From contig NC_021175.1 of NCBI RefSeq assembly GCF_000385925.1, positions 441,501-505,500 on the forward strand: a DNA stretch of 64,000 nucleotides, given 5' to 3'. Under the pieces are notes generated by a model that did not search any database, was not told where the DNA came from, and was given only the letters and a program-made list of their open reading frames with translations. Below, piece after piece: positions 19,710 through 28,838 of the stretch. The first letter of the stretch is position 1. Each line of letters starts with the position of its first letter. This DNA comes from Streptococcus cristatus AS 1.3089 (GTDB taxonomy: Bacteria > Bacillota > Bacilli > Lactobacillales > Streptococcaceae). The translations under genes and the position numbers were made by a program.

Positions 19710-20307
19710 TACAGCTTTAATTTTGCAACGACTGCTGGCTATAACGGATACAGGTTTGTCTTTTGCAGCCAGTGACTTTGATCGAGAACGCTATGCGGAT
19801 ATCAGAGACAATCTGAATCAGTTGCTCAGCGAGACCAGCCATCTGGAACCGGATGAGCTGTCTGACTTGCTCCGGCCGACAGATTTTTATGCGACTCCTT
19901 TGGTCGATGTCCGAGCTTTTATCGTTCAGCAGGGCAAGATTTGTCTAGTACGAGGACAGCAAGAGGAGACATGGGCTCTGCCGGGTGGTTTCTGCGAAGT
20001 AGGCTTATCTCCCAAAGAAAATATTGTAAAAGAAATTCAGGAAGAAACTGGATTTCAAGCTAGCGTAGTACGCTTGCTGTCTGTCTTTGATAGCAATAAA
20101 TTTCAGCCACAGAGTAAGCAGTACGTCAAGCTCGTGTTTGAATGTCAGCTGAAAGAGGGAGATTTTCAGCCCAATTTAGAAATCGCTGAGCTGAGTTTCT
20201 TTGACCCACAGGATTTGCCTCTTCTATCCGAGAAAAGGATAACAAAAGAGCAGATGCAGCTTCTCTGGGATATTTATCAGAATCAGCAAGAACAATATAT
20301 AGACTAG
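19696..20307 (+). CDS. Nudix hydrolase with N-terminal Nudix_hydro_N domain
   Basis: 203 residues. An N-terminal helical domain (about 1-60, LLAITDTGLSFAASDFDRERY) of the Nudix_hydro_N type precedes a Nudix fold whose box reads GGFCEVGLSPKENIV followed by KEIQEETGF. The metal-binding REUxEE part is conserved apart from Lys for Arg, but the glutamate expected in the GE pair of the box is leucine. Relatives with this N-terminal domain act on ADP-ribose or similar nucleotide sugars; the substrate is not readable from sequence. The start overlaps the end of murF by 14 bases, implying cotranscription. Confidence 0.85.
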   Translation: MGTSDTALILQRLLAITDTGLSFAASDFDRERYADIRDNLNQLLSETSHLEPDELSDLLRPTDFYATPLVDVRAFIVQQGKICLVRGQQEETWALPGGFCEVGLSPKENIVKEIQEETGFQASVVRLLSVFDSNKFQPQSKQYVKLVFECQLKEGDFQPNLEIAELSFFDPQDLPLLSEKRITKEQMQLLWDIYQNQQEQYID

Positions 20308-20431
20308 ATTGAAGTTGATGCTGATTGGATGCTTATATCCAATAGACCAGATAATCTAGCTCAATCTGTCCAGAGTTATAAGGGCCAGAAGCTATTACCT
20401 CTAGAAAGTTGAAAAACTTTTTGAAAAGAAA

Positions 20432-20471
20432 TTAAGGACTTTGCTAGGAACAGCAAGCCTAGTGTCCTTAA
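20432..20471 (+). promoter_or_regulatory. Strong hairpin upstream of first TIGR02206 gene
   Basis: TTAAGGAC pairs with GTCCTTAA and an inner CTAGG with CCTAG; an alternative inner pairing is TTGCT with AGCAA. No T-run follows on the plus strand. It ends 23 bases before the TTG start, so it may affect translation or mRNA stability. Confidence 0.45.
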
Positions 20472-20494
20472 AAATTATGTATTAGGATGAAAAT

Positions 20495-21193
20495 TTGAAA
20501 GATGAATTTACTAGATTTTTTACTAGTCACAAAACAGAACCGCCTGTGATGACGCCTTTTGCTTATGTTCTGCTCATGATGAGCCTAGTGTCCGTTATCT
20601 ATGTTGCTAGTCGTTATTTTGAGCAAAAAAAAGTGCAGACTTTTTTTAGAGTAGCCCAAATCGTGCAATTAGTCTCTTTGTATGGCTGGTACTTGGCTAT
20701 TCAGGAGCCTTTGTCGGAGAGTCTCCCCTTGTACCATTGCCGAGTCGCTATGTTTGCTGTCTTGCTGCTGCCAGATAAAGTAGCTTATAAGCAATATTTC
20801 GCCTTATTAGGTGTATTTGGACCGATTTGCGCCATTGTCTATCCGATTTTGGACCCCTATCCATTTCCGCATATCACGCTATTTTCATTTTTCATCGGTC
20901 ATTTGGCCCTGTTAGGCAATTCGATTATTTACCTGATGAAGCATTATGATAGACTCAATCTGTCCTATCGCCGTATCGTAGAAATCACCTTTGGCTTAGA
21001 CTTCCTCATCCTGCTTGGAAATATTGTATTTGGAGGAAACTACGGTTTCTTAAAGGATCCGCCTCTGGTGGGGGATCATGGTATGCTTGGTAACTATCTG
21101 ATTGTGTCGATGGTCTTAGCGACGGCCTTGCTTCTATTTTCTTACTTGTTCAAAGAAATGAAGGAAAGACAGGCAGAGCGATTGATCCAATAA
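20495..21193 (+). CDS. TIGR02206 (YwaF-like) integral membrane protein, paralogue 1
   Basis: 232 residues with about six to seven hydrophobic helices. TTG at 20495 is the only start, with AGGATG upstream. Family marks are LPLYHCRVAMFAVLLLPDK, YPFPHITLFSFFIGHLALL and GGNYGFLKDPP. The function of this family is not established. The next gene is a clear paralogue in the same orientation, 108 bases away, so this is a tandem duplication. Confidence 0.82.
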   Translation: MKDEFTRFFTSHKTEPPVMTPFAYVLLMMSLVSVIYVASRYFEQKKVQTFFRVAQIVQLVSLYGWYLAIQEPLSESLPLYHCRVAMFAVLLLPDKVAYKQYFALLGVFGPICAIVYPILDPYPFPHITLFSFFIGHLALLGNSIIYLMKHYDRLNLSYRRIVEITFGLDFLILLGNIVFGGNYGFLKDPPLVGDHGMLGNYLIVSMVLATALLLFSYLFKEMKERQAERLIQ

Positions 21194-21250
21194 GGATAGA
21201 AAGAGAAGCTGATTTCTATAGCAACTAGAAAAATGCTGGCTAGTCTCCAT

Positions 21251-21299
21251 AGTTTCCTAGGAGCTAGATTACACAGGTTTTAAAAGTAGAAAGGAAACT
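21251..21299 (+). promoter_or_regulatory. Possible Shine-Dalgarno-sequestering pairing
   Basis: AGTTTCCT (21251-21258) is exactly complementary to AGGAAACT (21292-21299), which contains the ribosome site of the gene starting at 21302. A fold of this kind would hide the site. Confidence 0.35.
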
Positions 21300-21301
21300 G
21301 G

Positions 21302-21982
21302 ATGCATCATTTTTTGACTACCAACCAAACTGAACCACCCTTTGTTTCAGCTTTGGCCTACTCTTTGATGATGGCATTGCTTTTGCTGTCTGTCTACGCA
21401 TCGATAAAATACCATAAGAATCCTAGCTTTATTAAAAGCATGAAAATTCTTCAGTTGTGCCAACTGGCAATTCTTTATAGTTGGTATGTGGGTTTTCAGC
21501 TTCCTCTGGCAAATAGTCTGCCTCTATACCATTGCCGTTTGGCCATGTTTGCGGTAGTCTTTCTGCCAGATAAATGGCCCAGCAAGCAGTATTTTGCTCT
21601 TCTAGGGGCCAGCGGAGCAGTCTTTGCCCTCGGCTATCCAGTCTTTGATCCTTATGATTTTCCGCATATTACCAGTTTCTCTTTCCTGATTGGTCACTAT
21701 GCACTGTTAGTCAATTCCCTGATTTATCTGATGAATCACTACGATAAGACCCAGCTCAAGAAATACACGATTGTCCTCTATACTTTTGTGCTCGATGCCT
21801 TTCTTGTCGGCGTCAATCAAGTGACGGGTGGGAATTACGGTCTGCTAAAAAGCCCGCCTTTTATCAGTCAGCAGAATCTTTTAGTAAAATATCTAGCTGT
21901 GTCGATTATTTTGTCCGCTACCTTGCTTCTTTTTGATGAAGTATTTAAGAAACGGTGGAAAAAACAGCTGGAAATTGTTTAA
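21302..21982 (+). CDS. TIGR02206 (YwaF-like) integral membrane protein, paralogue 2
   Basis: 226 residues, aligned end to end with the preceding gene: TNQTEPPFVSALAYSLMMAL, LPLYHCRLAMFAVVFLPDKW, YDFPHITSFSFLIGHYALL and GGNYGLLKSPP. Multi-pass membrane protein, function unknown. A short tail EVFKKRWKKQ is positively charged, consistent with a cytoplasmic C-terminus. Ribosome site AAGGAAAC lies upstream of the ATG. Confidence 0.82.
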   Translation: MHHFLTTNQTEPPFVSALAYSLMMALLLLSVYASIKYHKNPSFIKSMKILQLCQLAILYSWYVGFQLPLANSLPLYHCRLAMFAVVFLPDKWPSKQYFALLGASGAVFALGYPVFDPYDFPHITSFSFLIGHYALLVNSLIYLMNHYDKTQLKKYTIVLYTFVLDAFLVGVNQVTGGNYGLLKSPPFISQQNLLVKYLAVSIILSATLLLFDEVFKKRWKKQLEIV

Positions 21983-22159
21983 TATTGAATGTTACAGCTC
22001 CTGTCAAGTTTATTTGGCAGGACTTTTCTTAAATCTGATTTTAATCTTAATCTTTGCAATTTTTCTCTTTAGCAGTGTCATTGTCAGATTTTAAGGCAAG
22101 TTAGCCAAATATAAAGAATAGAATCGCTGGGAAGAGCGATTTTTATCTTTCTTATATAA

Positions 22160-22188
22160 TTGAAAAAAAGCGCTAAATCCGCTATAAT
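22160..22188 (+). promoter_or_regulatory. Promoter for prfC
   Basis: TTGAAA (22160-22165) and TATAAT (22183-22188), spacing 17. This gives a leader of about 80 nt. The rest of the 21983-22275 gap is AT-rich without other clear features. Confidence 0.7.
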
Positions 22189-22275
22189 AGGTAGGTTGAA
22201 AGGATTAGAATATTCCAATGTAAAATAAAAAATACTGACATTCACCATTATCCAAAAAGAAAAGAAAGAGAAGAT

Positions 22276-23820
22276 ATGACTATTCAAGAAGAAATTAAGA
22301 AACGCCGTACCTTTGCCATCATTTCCCACCCGGACGCGGGGAAAACAACTATTACTGAGCAGTTGCTCTACTTTGGAGGCGAGATTCGTGAGGCTGGTAC
22401 AGTCAAGGGAAAAAAGACTGGTAACTTTGCCAAGTCTGACTGGATGGATATCGAGAAACAACGTGGGATTTCGGTCACTTCATCTGTTATGCAGTTTGAC
22501 TACGACGGAAAACGCGTCAATATCCTAGACACACCAGGGCACGAGGACTTCTCAGAAGATACCTATCGGACCTTGATGGCGGTGGATGCTGCGGTCATGG
22601 TGGTGGACTCTGCCAAGGGTATCGAGGCCCAAACCAAGAAATTGTTTGAAGTTGTCAAACACCGTGGGATTCCAGTCTTTACCTTTATGAACAAGCTGGA
22701 CCGTGACGGTCGTGAGCCACTGGATCTCTTGCAAGAGTTGGAAGAAGTCCTAGGTATTGCTAGCTACCCAATGAACTGGCCAATCGGGATGGGGAAAGCC
22801 TTTGAGGGCTTATATGACCTCTATAACCAACGCTTGGAGCTCTATAAAGGGGATGAGCGTTTTGCTAGTCTGGAAGATGGGGACAAACTTTTTGCGAACA
22901 ATCCTTTCTATGAGCAAGTCAAGGATGATATCGAGCTTCTAAATGAAGCAGGGAATGAGTTCTCAGAGGAAGCTATTCTTGCAGGTGATTTGACTCCGGT
23001 ATTCTTTGGTTCAGCCCTGACCAACTTTGGAGTGCAGACCTTCCTCGAAACTTTCCTCAAGTTTGCCCCAGAGCCACATGGACATAAGAAAACAGACGGA
23101 GAAATTGTGGATCCTTACGATAAGGATTTCTCAGGATTTGTCTTTAAAATCCAAGCCAACATGGACCCTCGCCACCGTGACCGCATCGCCTTTGTCCGTA
23201 TTGTATCGGGTGAATTTGAGCGAGGCATGAGTGTCAACCTACCTCGTACTGGTAAGGGTGCCAAGCTGTCTAATGTCACTCAGTTTATGGCCGAAAGTCG
23301 TGAGAATGTCACCAATGCCGTAGCTGGAGATATCATCGGGGTTTACGATACAGGTACTTACCAGGTTGGAGACACTTTGACTGTGGGTAAGAATAAGTTT
23401 GAATTTGAACCCCTGCCAACCTTTACTCCTGAAATTTTCATGAAAGTTTCTGCCAAGAATGTCATGAAGCAAAAATCTTTCCACAAGGGAATGGAACAGT
23501 TGGTACAAGAAGGAGCCGTCCAGCTTTATAAGAATTACCAAACAGGCGAGTACATGCTAGGCGCTGTCGGCCAACTCCAGTTTGAAGTCTTCAAGCATCG
23601 GATGGAAGGCGAATACAACGCTGAAGTGGTTATGACTCCGATGGGTAAAAAGACGGTTCGCTGGATTTCGCCAGAGGACCTAGACGAGCGTATGTCGTCA
23701 AGCCGCAATATCTTGGCCAAAGATCGTTTCGACCAACCTGTTTTCCTCTTTGAAAACGACTTTGCCCTGCGTTGGTTTGCGGACAAGTATCCAGATGTGA
23801 AGTTAGAAGAGAAGATGTAG
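22276..23820 (+). CDS. prfC: Peptide chain release factor 3
   Basis: 514 residues. RF3 is a translational GTPase that removes RF1/RF2 from the ribosome after termination. GTPase motifs: G1 SHPDAGKTT (about residues 17-25), G2 with RGISVTSS, G3 DTPGHEDF and G4 NKLDRDGR. The domain order and length fit RF3 and not EF-G. Start follows AGAGAAG. A single-gene unit with its own -35/-10 promoter. Confidence 0.97.
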   Translation: MTIQEEIKKRRTFAIISHPDAGKTTITEQLLYFGGEIREAGTVKGKKTGNFAKSDWMDIEKQRGISVTSSVMQFDYDGKRVNILDTPGHEDFSEDTYRTLMAVDAAVMVVDSAKGIEAQTKKLFEVVKHRGIPVFTFMNKLDRDGREPLDLLQELEEVLGIASYPMNWPIGMGKAFEGLYDLYNQRLELYKGDERFASLEDGDKLFANNPFYEQVKDDIELLNEAGNEFSEEAILAGDLTPVFFGSALTNFGVQTFLETFLKFAPEPHGHKKTDGEIVDPYDKDFSGFVFKIQANMDPRHRDRIAFVRIVSGEFERGMSVNLPRTGKGAKLSNVTQFMAESRENVTNAVAGDIIGVYDTGTYQVGDTLTVGKNKFEFEPLPTFTPEIFMKVSAKNVMKQKSFHKGMEQLVQEGAVQLYKNYQTGEYMLGAVGQLQFEVFKHRMEGEYNAEVVMTPMGKKTVRWISPEDLDERMSSSRNILAKDRFDQPVFLFENDFALRWFADKYPDVKLEEKM

Positions 23821-23828
23821 ATCGCCAA

Positions 23829-24085
23829 AGTTACTTGATTGTGTAACAATCTAAGTAACTAACGCCAAGTTTCTATGGAACTTGGCTAGGCGCTCCACTA
23901 GTAAAGTTTTACGAATATTATCGATTCGTAAAACTTTCCGTCGTAACGGGTAGTGAGAGGCCTAGCTACCTGCCTTACACTTATGTTTAGAAAATAATAT
24001 CGATTTGCTTGGTTATTGTCAGGATATAGGAGCTTTGGCTATGAGGCTAAGTGTGGACACTAGGCGTGAGCTATTAGACAATCAT
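23829..24085 (+). ncRNA. Hairpin-rich leader upstream of corA (candidate structured RNA)
   Basis: The 288-base gap between prfC and the CorA gene contains consecutive inverted repeats: AGTTACTT-GATTG with CAATC-AAGTAACT (23829-23860); GCCAAGTT with AACTTGGC (23864-23886); a perfect 14-bp stem AAAGTTTTACGAAT with ATTCGTAAAACTTT (23903-23937); CCGT/ACGG (23938-23949); GGTAG/CTACC. ATTGTC near 24016 could pair with GACAAT near 24077. No hairpin is followed by a T-run. It could be a cis-regulatory leader for the Mg2+ transporter or a mobile repeat; no known riboswitch motif is recognised. Confidence 0.4.
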
Positions 24086-24108
24086 TCTAGATCCCAGAAA
24101 GGAGTTCT

Positions 24109-25020
24109 ATGTTTCTGGAAAGAAAACTAAAAGACCAATCTGTCTGGATCAACATTGACTCAGATGATGTTAAAAAGAATGGACAAATTTATCAGGATTA
24201 CAATATCGACCTGGAAACCATCGAGTATGCGCTGGATAAAAACGAGCGGGCTCACATGGACTACAATCGTGAGAATGGAACAGTTCTTTTCATCTATAAT
24301 GTCCTGAATTTAGCGACAGAGAAGGACTACTATGAGACCATTCCGATGACTTTCGTGGTACAACAGGATCGTCTCATCACGATCAGCAATCAAGACAATG
24401 CCTATGTGGTTGATATAATGAAAGCCTATACGGAGAATCATGAGCCTGTGTCGGTCTATAAGTTTCTTTTTGCCAGTCTGGAGTTGATTTCCAATTCCTA
24501 CTATCCAGTCATTGAGCAGATGGACAAGCGCAAGGATGAGATTAACCGACTTTTGCGTCAGAAAACGACTAAAAAGCACTTGTTTGCCCTCTCCGACTTG
24601 GAAACCTCCATGGTCTATCTGGTGGCGGCATCCAAGCAAAATACTATACTGCTGGAGCACATCAAGAGACATGCTGTCTATCGTGGCTTTGATGAACTAG
24701 AAACCGAGCAGTTTGAAGATGCCATGATTGAGGCACGTCAGCTGGTTTCAATGACGGATTTGATTGCTCAGGTTCTTAGCCAGCTTTCGGGCTCCTACAA
24801 TAACATCCTGAACAACAATCTGAATGATAATTTGACTGTTTTGACCATTATTTCGGTTCTTCTGGCAGTTCTAGCCGTTATCACCGGCTTCTTTGGTATG
24901 AATGTCCCCCTGCCTTGGGCAACGGACAAGAATGCTTGGCTTTACATTGTCACCATCAGTATTGTTCTTTGGGTTCTTCTGACCAAGCTTCTCAACTGGG
25001 TGGTCAATAAAGAGCGATGA
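24109..25020 (+). CDS. corA: CorA family magnesium/divalent cation transporter
   Basis: 303 residues. Large N-terminal cytoplasmic domain (1-235), then two C-terminal transmembrane helices separated by the signature GMN in ITGFFGMNVPLPW (about residues 262-274), the selectivity filter of CorA channels. A positively charged end (NWVVNKER) follows the second helix. It should form a pentameric Mg2+ (possibly Co2+/Ni2+) channel in the membrane. AGAAAGGAG precedes the ATG. A strong intrinsic terminator follows. The structured upstream region hints at control. Confidence 0.93.
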   Translation: MFLERKLKDQSVWINIDSDDVKKNGQIYQDYNIDLETIEYALDKNERAHMDYNRENGTVLFIYNVLNLATEKDYYETIPMTFVVQQDRLITISNQDNAYVVDIMKAYTENHEPVSVYKFLFASLELISNSYYPVIEQMDKRKDEINRLLRQKTTKKHLFALSDLETSMVYLVAASKQNTILLEHIKRHAVYRGFDELETEQFEDAMIEARQLVSMTDLIAQVLSQLSGSYNNILNNNLNDNLTVLTIISVLLAVLAVITGFFGMNVPLPWATDKNAWLYIVTISIVLWVLLTKLLNWVVNKER

Positions 25021-25036
25021 AAAAATACATTAAACG

Positions 25037-25066
25037 AATGAGGTTTTCGAGCCTCATTTTTTTTTG
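25037..25066 (+). terminator. Terminator after corA
   Basis: AATGAGG pairs with CCTCATT around TTTTCGAG, followed by a run of T. Confidence 0.9.
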
Positions 25067-25199
25067 GTGCTAGCTGGAGTGAATTTCATATTCTATTTAT
25101 GAAAAATAGAGAGAAAATTTCTTGTATAGTAGGACAAAAAGATGAAAAACTGCTTTCAAAGTAGTATAATAATCTTAGTATCATAGTAGGAGGTTTCAT

Positions 25200-26093
25200 A
25201 TGCTGCATGTAGAAAAACTAGAAAAAAGTTTTGGGCAAAAGCAAGTGTTGTTCGGTATTGATTTTGAAGCCCAGCCAGGGCATATCCTTGGTTTGATTGG
25301 GAAAAACGGTGCTGGGAAAACAACGATTTTTCACAGTATTTTGCGCTTCCTAGACTATAGTGGAGAGATTCGTTTCGAAGGGCAGGCTATCAAGCAGGAG
25401 ACCTATAGTAGGATTGGCTATCTGCCTGAGGAAAGAAGCCTGATGCCCAAGCTGACGGTCTTTGAGCAAGTGCGCTATCTGGCAAATCTAAAGGGTGTGC
25501 CGACAGCTGTTGTCAAAGAAAAACTGCCCCAGTGGATGGAAAAGCTTCAGGTCAAGGGCAAATTAACCGACAAAATCAAGAGTTTGTCCAAGGGGAACCA
25601 GCAAAAGGTTCAGCTGATTATCACGCTCTTGCATGAGCCAGACTTGATTATCTTAGATGAGCCTTTCAGCGGTCTGGATCCTGTCAATACTGAAATTCTG
25701 AAGGAAGTGATTGTTGAGGAGAAGAAGCGCGGAGCGACGATTATCTTCTCGGATCATGTCATGACAAATGTGGAAGAGCTGTGCGATGATGTCCTGATGA
25801 TTCGTGACGGGCAAGTGGTCTTCAATGGCGATGTACAGGCAGTCCGCAACCAATATGGCAAGACTCGTCTTTTCGTTTCAAGTGACCTATCCCAGGCTGA
25901 ATTAGAAGCCCTGCACCATGTTGTCAAGGCGACGCAGACCAAGCAAGGAATCTGGAAATTGATTTTGGATGACGAAACAGCTGGTCCTGAATTGTTTGAG
26001 CGCTTGACGCAGGGAAGCTATGTGGCAACTTTCGACCAGCAGGCACCAACAATTGATGAAATTTTCAAATTAGAATCAGGGGTGGAAGTATGA
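25200..26093 (+). CDS. ABC-2 type exporter, ATP-binding subunit (NatA/YhaQ-like)
   Basis: 297 residues. Walker A GKNGAGKTT (about residues 37-45), Q-loop GYLPEERSLMPKLTV, signature LSKGNQQKV and Walker B LIILDEPFSGLDP are present; the C-terminal extension after residue 215 is typical of NatA/YhaQ-like ATPases. It pairs with the permease gene that overlaps its last four bases (ATGA). A TATAAT lies at 25165-25170 but without a good -35. Substrate unknown; the closest described systems export Na+ or unknown compounds. Confidence 0.88.
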   Translation: MLHVEKLEKSFGQKQVLFGIDFEAQPGHILGLIGKNGAGKTTIFHSILRFLDYSGEIRFEGQAIKQETYSRIGYLPEERSLMPKLTVFEQVRYLANLKGVPTAVVKEKLPQWMEKLQVKGKLTDKIKSLSKGNQQKVQLIITLLHEPDLIILDEPFSGLDPVNTEILKEVIVEEKKRGATIIFSDHVMTNVEELCDDVLMIRDGQVVFNGDVQAVRNQYGKTRLFVSSDLSQAELEALHHVVKATQTKQGIWKLILDDETAGPELFERLTQGSYVATFDQQAPTIDEIFKLESGVEV

Positions 26094-27307
26094 AACAAAT
26101 GTTAATCGTAATCAAAGAAACCTACCTGCGTCATGTCAAGTCTTGGAGTTTTGTCTTTATGGTCTTGTCTCCTTTTCTCTTTCTTGGGTTGAGTTTGGGA
26201 ATTGGCTATCTGCAAGGAAGCTCGATGGCCTCTTCAAAAAAAGTAGCAGTGCTGACCCAGCTTGATTCTGTCCGAGAAGTATTAAGAGCTGAAGATCAGC
26301 TGAGCTTTCAGTACAAAGATGAAGCAGCAGCCAAGCAGGCTGTAAAAGATAAGAAAATCGCAGGCTATCTGACGGTTGAGGAAAAAGACGGACAGCTCTC
26401 TGCTACCTACTATGCAGAAACCAGCATGAACGCTGCAACGAAAATGGCTTTGTCCAATTCTCTTATTCAGGTCCAGCAGGCTTTAAACTTGGCTCAGGCC
26501 CATTTATCAGATGAGCAGAGTCAGATTCTTGCGCGGACAGTCCAGTTTGAAGAAAAAATTGATGAAAACAAAGAAAGCAAGAAGATGGTTCAGACCTTTG
26601 CTGCAATAGGACTGGGCTTCCTACTCTATATGATTTTGATTACTTATGCCAGCATTACTGCCCAAGATGTGGCCAGTGAAAAAGGGACACAAAAATTAAT
26701 GGAAGTTATCTTCTCCAGCATTAAGGCGACCGATTATTTCTATGCCCGTATGATTGGGATTTTTGCAGTGATTCTTAGCCATCTGGGTATTTATGTGCTT
26801 GGTGGACTGGCTGCCTTTCTCTTTGCGGACAGGATTCCACTTGTATCTCAAGTCTTGAAGAGCAATCCGGCCATTCAGCAGTATATCGGAGAAGCTGTGT
26901 CTTTGAATACCCTAGCTTTTGTAGCTGTCAGCATCTTTATGTATGTCGTTTTGTCGGCCTTTCTTGGCTCCATGGTGGCTCGACCAGAAGATACAGGAAA
27001 AGTCCTTTCGCCAGTTATCATGCTCATTTTAGTCGGCTTCATGGGAGTTTCAGCTTTGGGGGCAGCAGGCGATAATTTGATTTTGAAGGTTGGTTCTTAT
27101 CTTCCTTTCATCTCAACCTTTTTCATGCCTTTCCGAGCTATCAATGGTTATGCGACAAGCTTGGAAGCTTGGATTTCTCTAAGCATTACAGTTGCTTTTG
27201 CGGTTATGATGACAGTTTTCATCGCGCGGATATACTCCAGCCTTGTCCTGCAGACGGATGATTTGGGAGCTTGGAAGACCTTCAAACGGGCTTTAAAATA
27301 TAAATAA
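26090..27307 (+). CDS. ABC-2 type exporter, permease subunit (NatB/YhaP-like)
   Basis: 405 residues. One N-terminal transmembrane helix (about 22-45), a large extracytoplasmic domain (about 46-175, polar, with MASSKKVAVLTQL), then five to six C-terminal helices. The stretch ITAQDVASEKGTQKLMEVIFSSI is characteristic of ABC-2 permeases of the NatB type. Overlap with the ATPase gene indicates one complex. An intrinsic terminator (27313-27348) follows. Confidence 0.88.
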   Translation: MKQMLIVIKETYLRHVKSWSFVFMVLSPFLFLGLSLGIGYLQGSSMASSKKVAVLTQLDSVREVLRAEDQLSFQYKDEAAAKQAVKDKKIAGYLTVEEKDGQLSATYYAETSMNAATKMALSNSLIQVQQALNLAQAHLSDEQSQILARTVQFEEKIDENKESKKMVQTFAAIGLGFLLYMILITYASITAQDVASEKGTQKLMEVIFSSIKATDYFYARMIGIFAVILSHLGIYVLGGLAAFLFADRIPLVSQVLKSNPAIQQYIGEAVSLNTLAFVAVSIFMYVVLSAFLGSMVARPEDTGKVLSPVIMLILVGFMGVSALGAAGDNLILKVGSYLPFISTFFMPFRAINGYATSLEAWISLSITVAFAVMMTVFIARIYSSLVLQTDDLGAWKTFKRALKYK

Positions 27308-27312
27308 ATCAC

Positions 27313-27348
27313 AACTTCACTGGAGTCATCTGGTGAAGTTTTCTTTTT
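27313..27348 (+). terminator. Terminator after ABC-2 exporter operon
   Basis: AACTTCAC pairs with GTGAAGTT, followed by TTCTTTTTG. Confidence 0.85.
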
Positions 27349-27400
27349 GTATTTTAATTTAATATTTTGAATAATAGGGCTAGGTAAAAAGTGGAATTTA

Positions 27401-27409
27401 TGGTAAAAT
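27401..27409 (+). promoter_or_regulatory. Extended -10 promoter for pyrH-frr
   Basis: TGGTAAAAT, 27 bases before the pyrH start. Confidence 0.6.
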
Positions 27410-27436
27410 AGTACAGATAAAACAAGGAGTGGAAAA

Positions 27437-28162
27437 ATGGTAGAACCTAAATATAAGCGTATTTTGATTAAACTATCTGGAGAAGCTTTGGCTGGCGAAA
27501 AAGGTGTGGGTATCAATATTGCCACTGTCCAAAAGATGGCTGAAGAAATCAAGGAAGTCCATGAACTGGGCATTCAAATTGCTTTGGTTATCGGTGGCGG
27601 TAATCTTTGGCGAGGCGAGCCAGCAGCAGAAGCAGGCATGGATCGTGTTCAAGCGGACTATACTGGCATGTTGGGAACAGTCATGAATGCACTTGTAATG
27701 GCAGATTCTTTGCAACAAGTGGGCGTTGACACCCGCGTTCAGACAGCAATTGCCATGCAGCAGGTAGCTGAACCTTATATTCGTGGACGTGCTCTTCGTC
27801 ATTTGGAAAAAGGTCGGATTGTTATTTTCGGTGCTGGTATTGGTTCACCATATTTTTCAACAGATACGACAGCTGCCTTGCGGGCTGCGGAAATCGAGGC
27901 AGATGCTATCCTCATGGCTAAAAATGGTGTAGATGGAGTCTACAATGCCGATCCAAACAAGGATAAAACGGCTGTGAAGTTTGATGAATTGACCCACCGT
28001 GACGTTATCAACAAAGGCTTGCGCATCATGGACTCGACTGCTTCTACCCTTTCTATGGACAATGACATTGACCTAGTCGTCTTCAATATGAATGAACCGG
28101 GCAATATCAAACGAGTGGTCTTTGGCGAGCAAATCGGGACAACTGTTTCAAATAATTTATAA
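27437..28162 (+). CDS. pyrH: UMP kinase
   Basis: 241 residues. Converts UMP to UDP with ATP in pyrimidine nucleotide synthesis; hexameric in bacteria. Amino acid kinase fold marks: [16 protein letters not shown] at the start, [11 protein letters not shown] (about 53-63), [23 protein letters not shown] segment read here as [16 protein letters not shown], and [18 protein letters not shown] precedes the ATG. frr follows after 19 bases, the conserved bacterial pair. Confidence 0.97.
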   Translation: MVEPKYKRILIKLSGEALAGEKGVGINIATVQKMAEEIKEVHELGIQIALVIGGGNLWRGEPAAEAGMDRVQADYTGMLGTVMNALVMADSLQQVGVDTRVQTAIAMQQVAEPYIRGRALRHLEKGRIVIFGAGIGSPYFSTDTTAALRAAEIEADAILMAKNGVDGVYNADPNKDKTAVKFDELTHRDVINKGLRIMDSTASTLSMDNDIDLVVFNMNEPGNIKRVVFGEQIGTTVSNNL

Positions 28163-28181
28163 AAATCAGGGAGAAAAGAAA

Positions 28182-28739
28182 ATGGCAAATGCAATTATAG
28201 AAAAAGCAAAAGAAAGAATGACCCAGTCGCACCAAAGTCTGGCGCGTGAATTTGGTAGCATCCGTGCAGGTCGCGCCAATGCTAGCCTTTTGGATCGCAT
28301 CCATGTGGAATACTACGGAGTAGAAACACCGCTTAACCAGCTTTCTTCTATTACGATTCCAGAAGCGCGTGTGCTTTTGGTGACGCCTTTTGATAAGTCT
28401 TCTATCAAGGATATCGAGCGTGCGATCAATGCATCTGACTTAGGTATCACACCATCTAGCGACGGCTCTGTCATTCGTTTGGTTATTCCAGCCTTGACTG
28501 AGGAAACTCGCCGTGACTTGGCTAAGGAAGTGAAAAAAGTCGGTGAAAATGCTAAGATTGCGATCCGTAACATCCGCCGTGATGCGATGGACGAAGCTAA
28601 GAAGCAGGAGAAAGCCAAAGAAATCACTGAAGATGAATTGAAGGTTCTTGAAAAAGATATCCAAAAAGTCACTGATGATGCTGTCAAACATATCGATGAT
28701 ATGACAGCGAATAAGGAAAAAGAACTTCTAGAAGTTTAA
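28182..28739 (+). CDS. frr: Ribosome recycling factor
   Basis: 185 residues, exactly the family length. RRF splits post-termination ribosomes with EF-G. Starts [13 protein letters not shown] with the ribosome site GGGAGAAAAG; contains [15 protein letters not shown] and the C-terminal three-helix bundle segments ([15 protein letters not shown] and [20 protein letters not shown]). Cotranscribed with pyrH; a terminator follows. Confidence 0.98.
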   Translation: MANAIIEKAKERMTQSHQSLAREFGSIRAGRANASLLDRIHVEYYGVETPLNQLSSITIPEARVLLVTPFDKSSIKDIERAINASDLGITPSSDGSVIRLVIPALTEETRRDLAKEVKKVGENAKIAIRNIRRDAMDEAKKQEKAKEITEDELKVLEKDIQKVTDDAVKHIDDMTANKEKELLEV

Positions 28740-28754
28740 TATTTTAGCAGAATC

Positions 28755-28790
28755 AAAACTCAGTTGGCTTTGGCTGACTGAGTTGTTTTA
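28755..28790 (+). terminator. Terminator after frr
   Basis: AACTCAGTTGGC pairs with GCTGACTGAGTT (with G-U pairs), followed by GTTTTAA. Confidence 0.75.
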
Positions 28791-28838
28791 ACATTAAAAT
28801 CCTTGCGGTTTGAAGAAGCAAGGTAGAAATAGGACTAT

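Noticed and set aside
22084..22461. Minus-strand open frame covering the prfC promoter and start
   Set aside because: Overlaps a clear promoter and the first codons of RF3; no ribosome site or family match.
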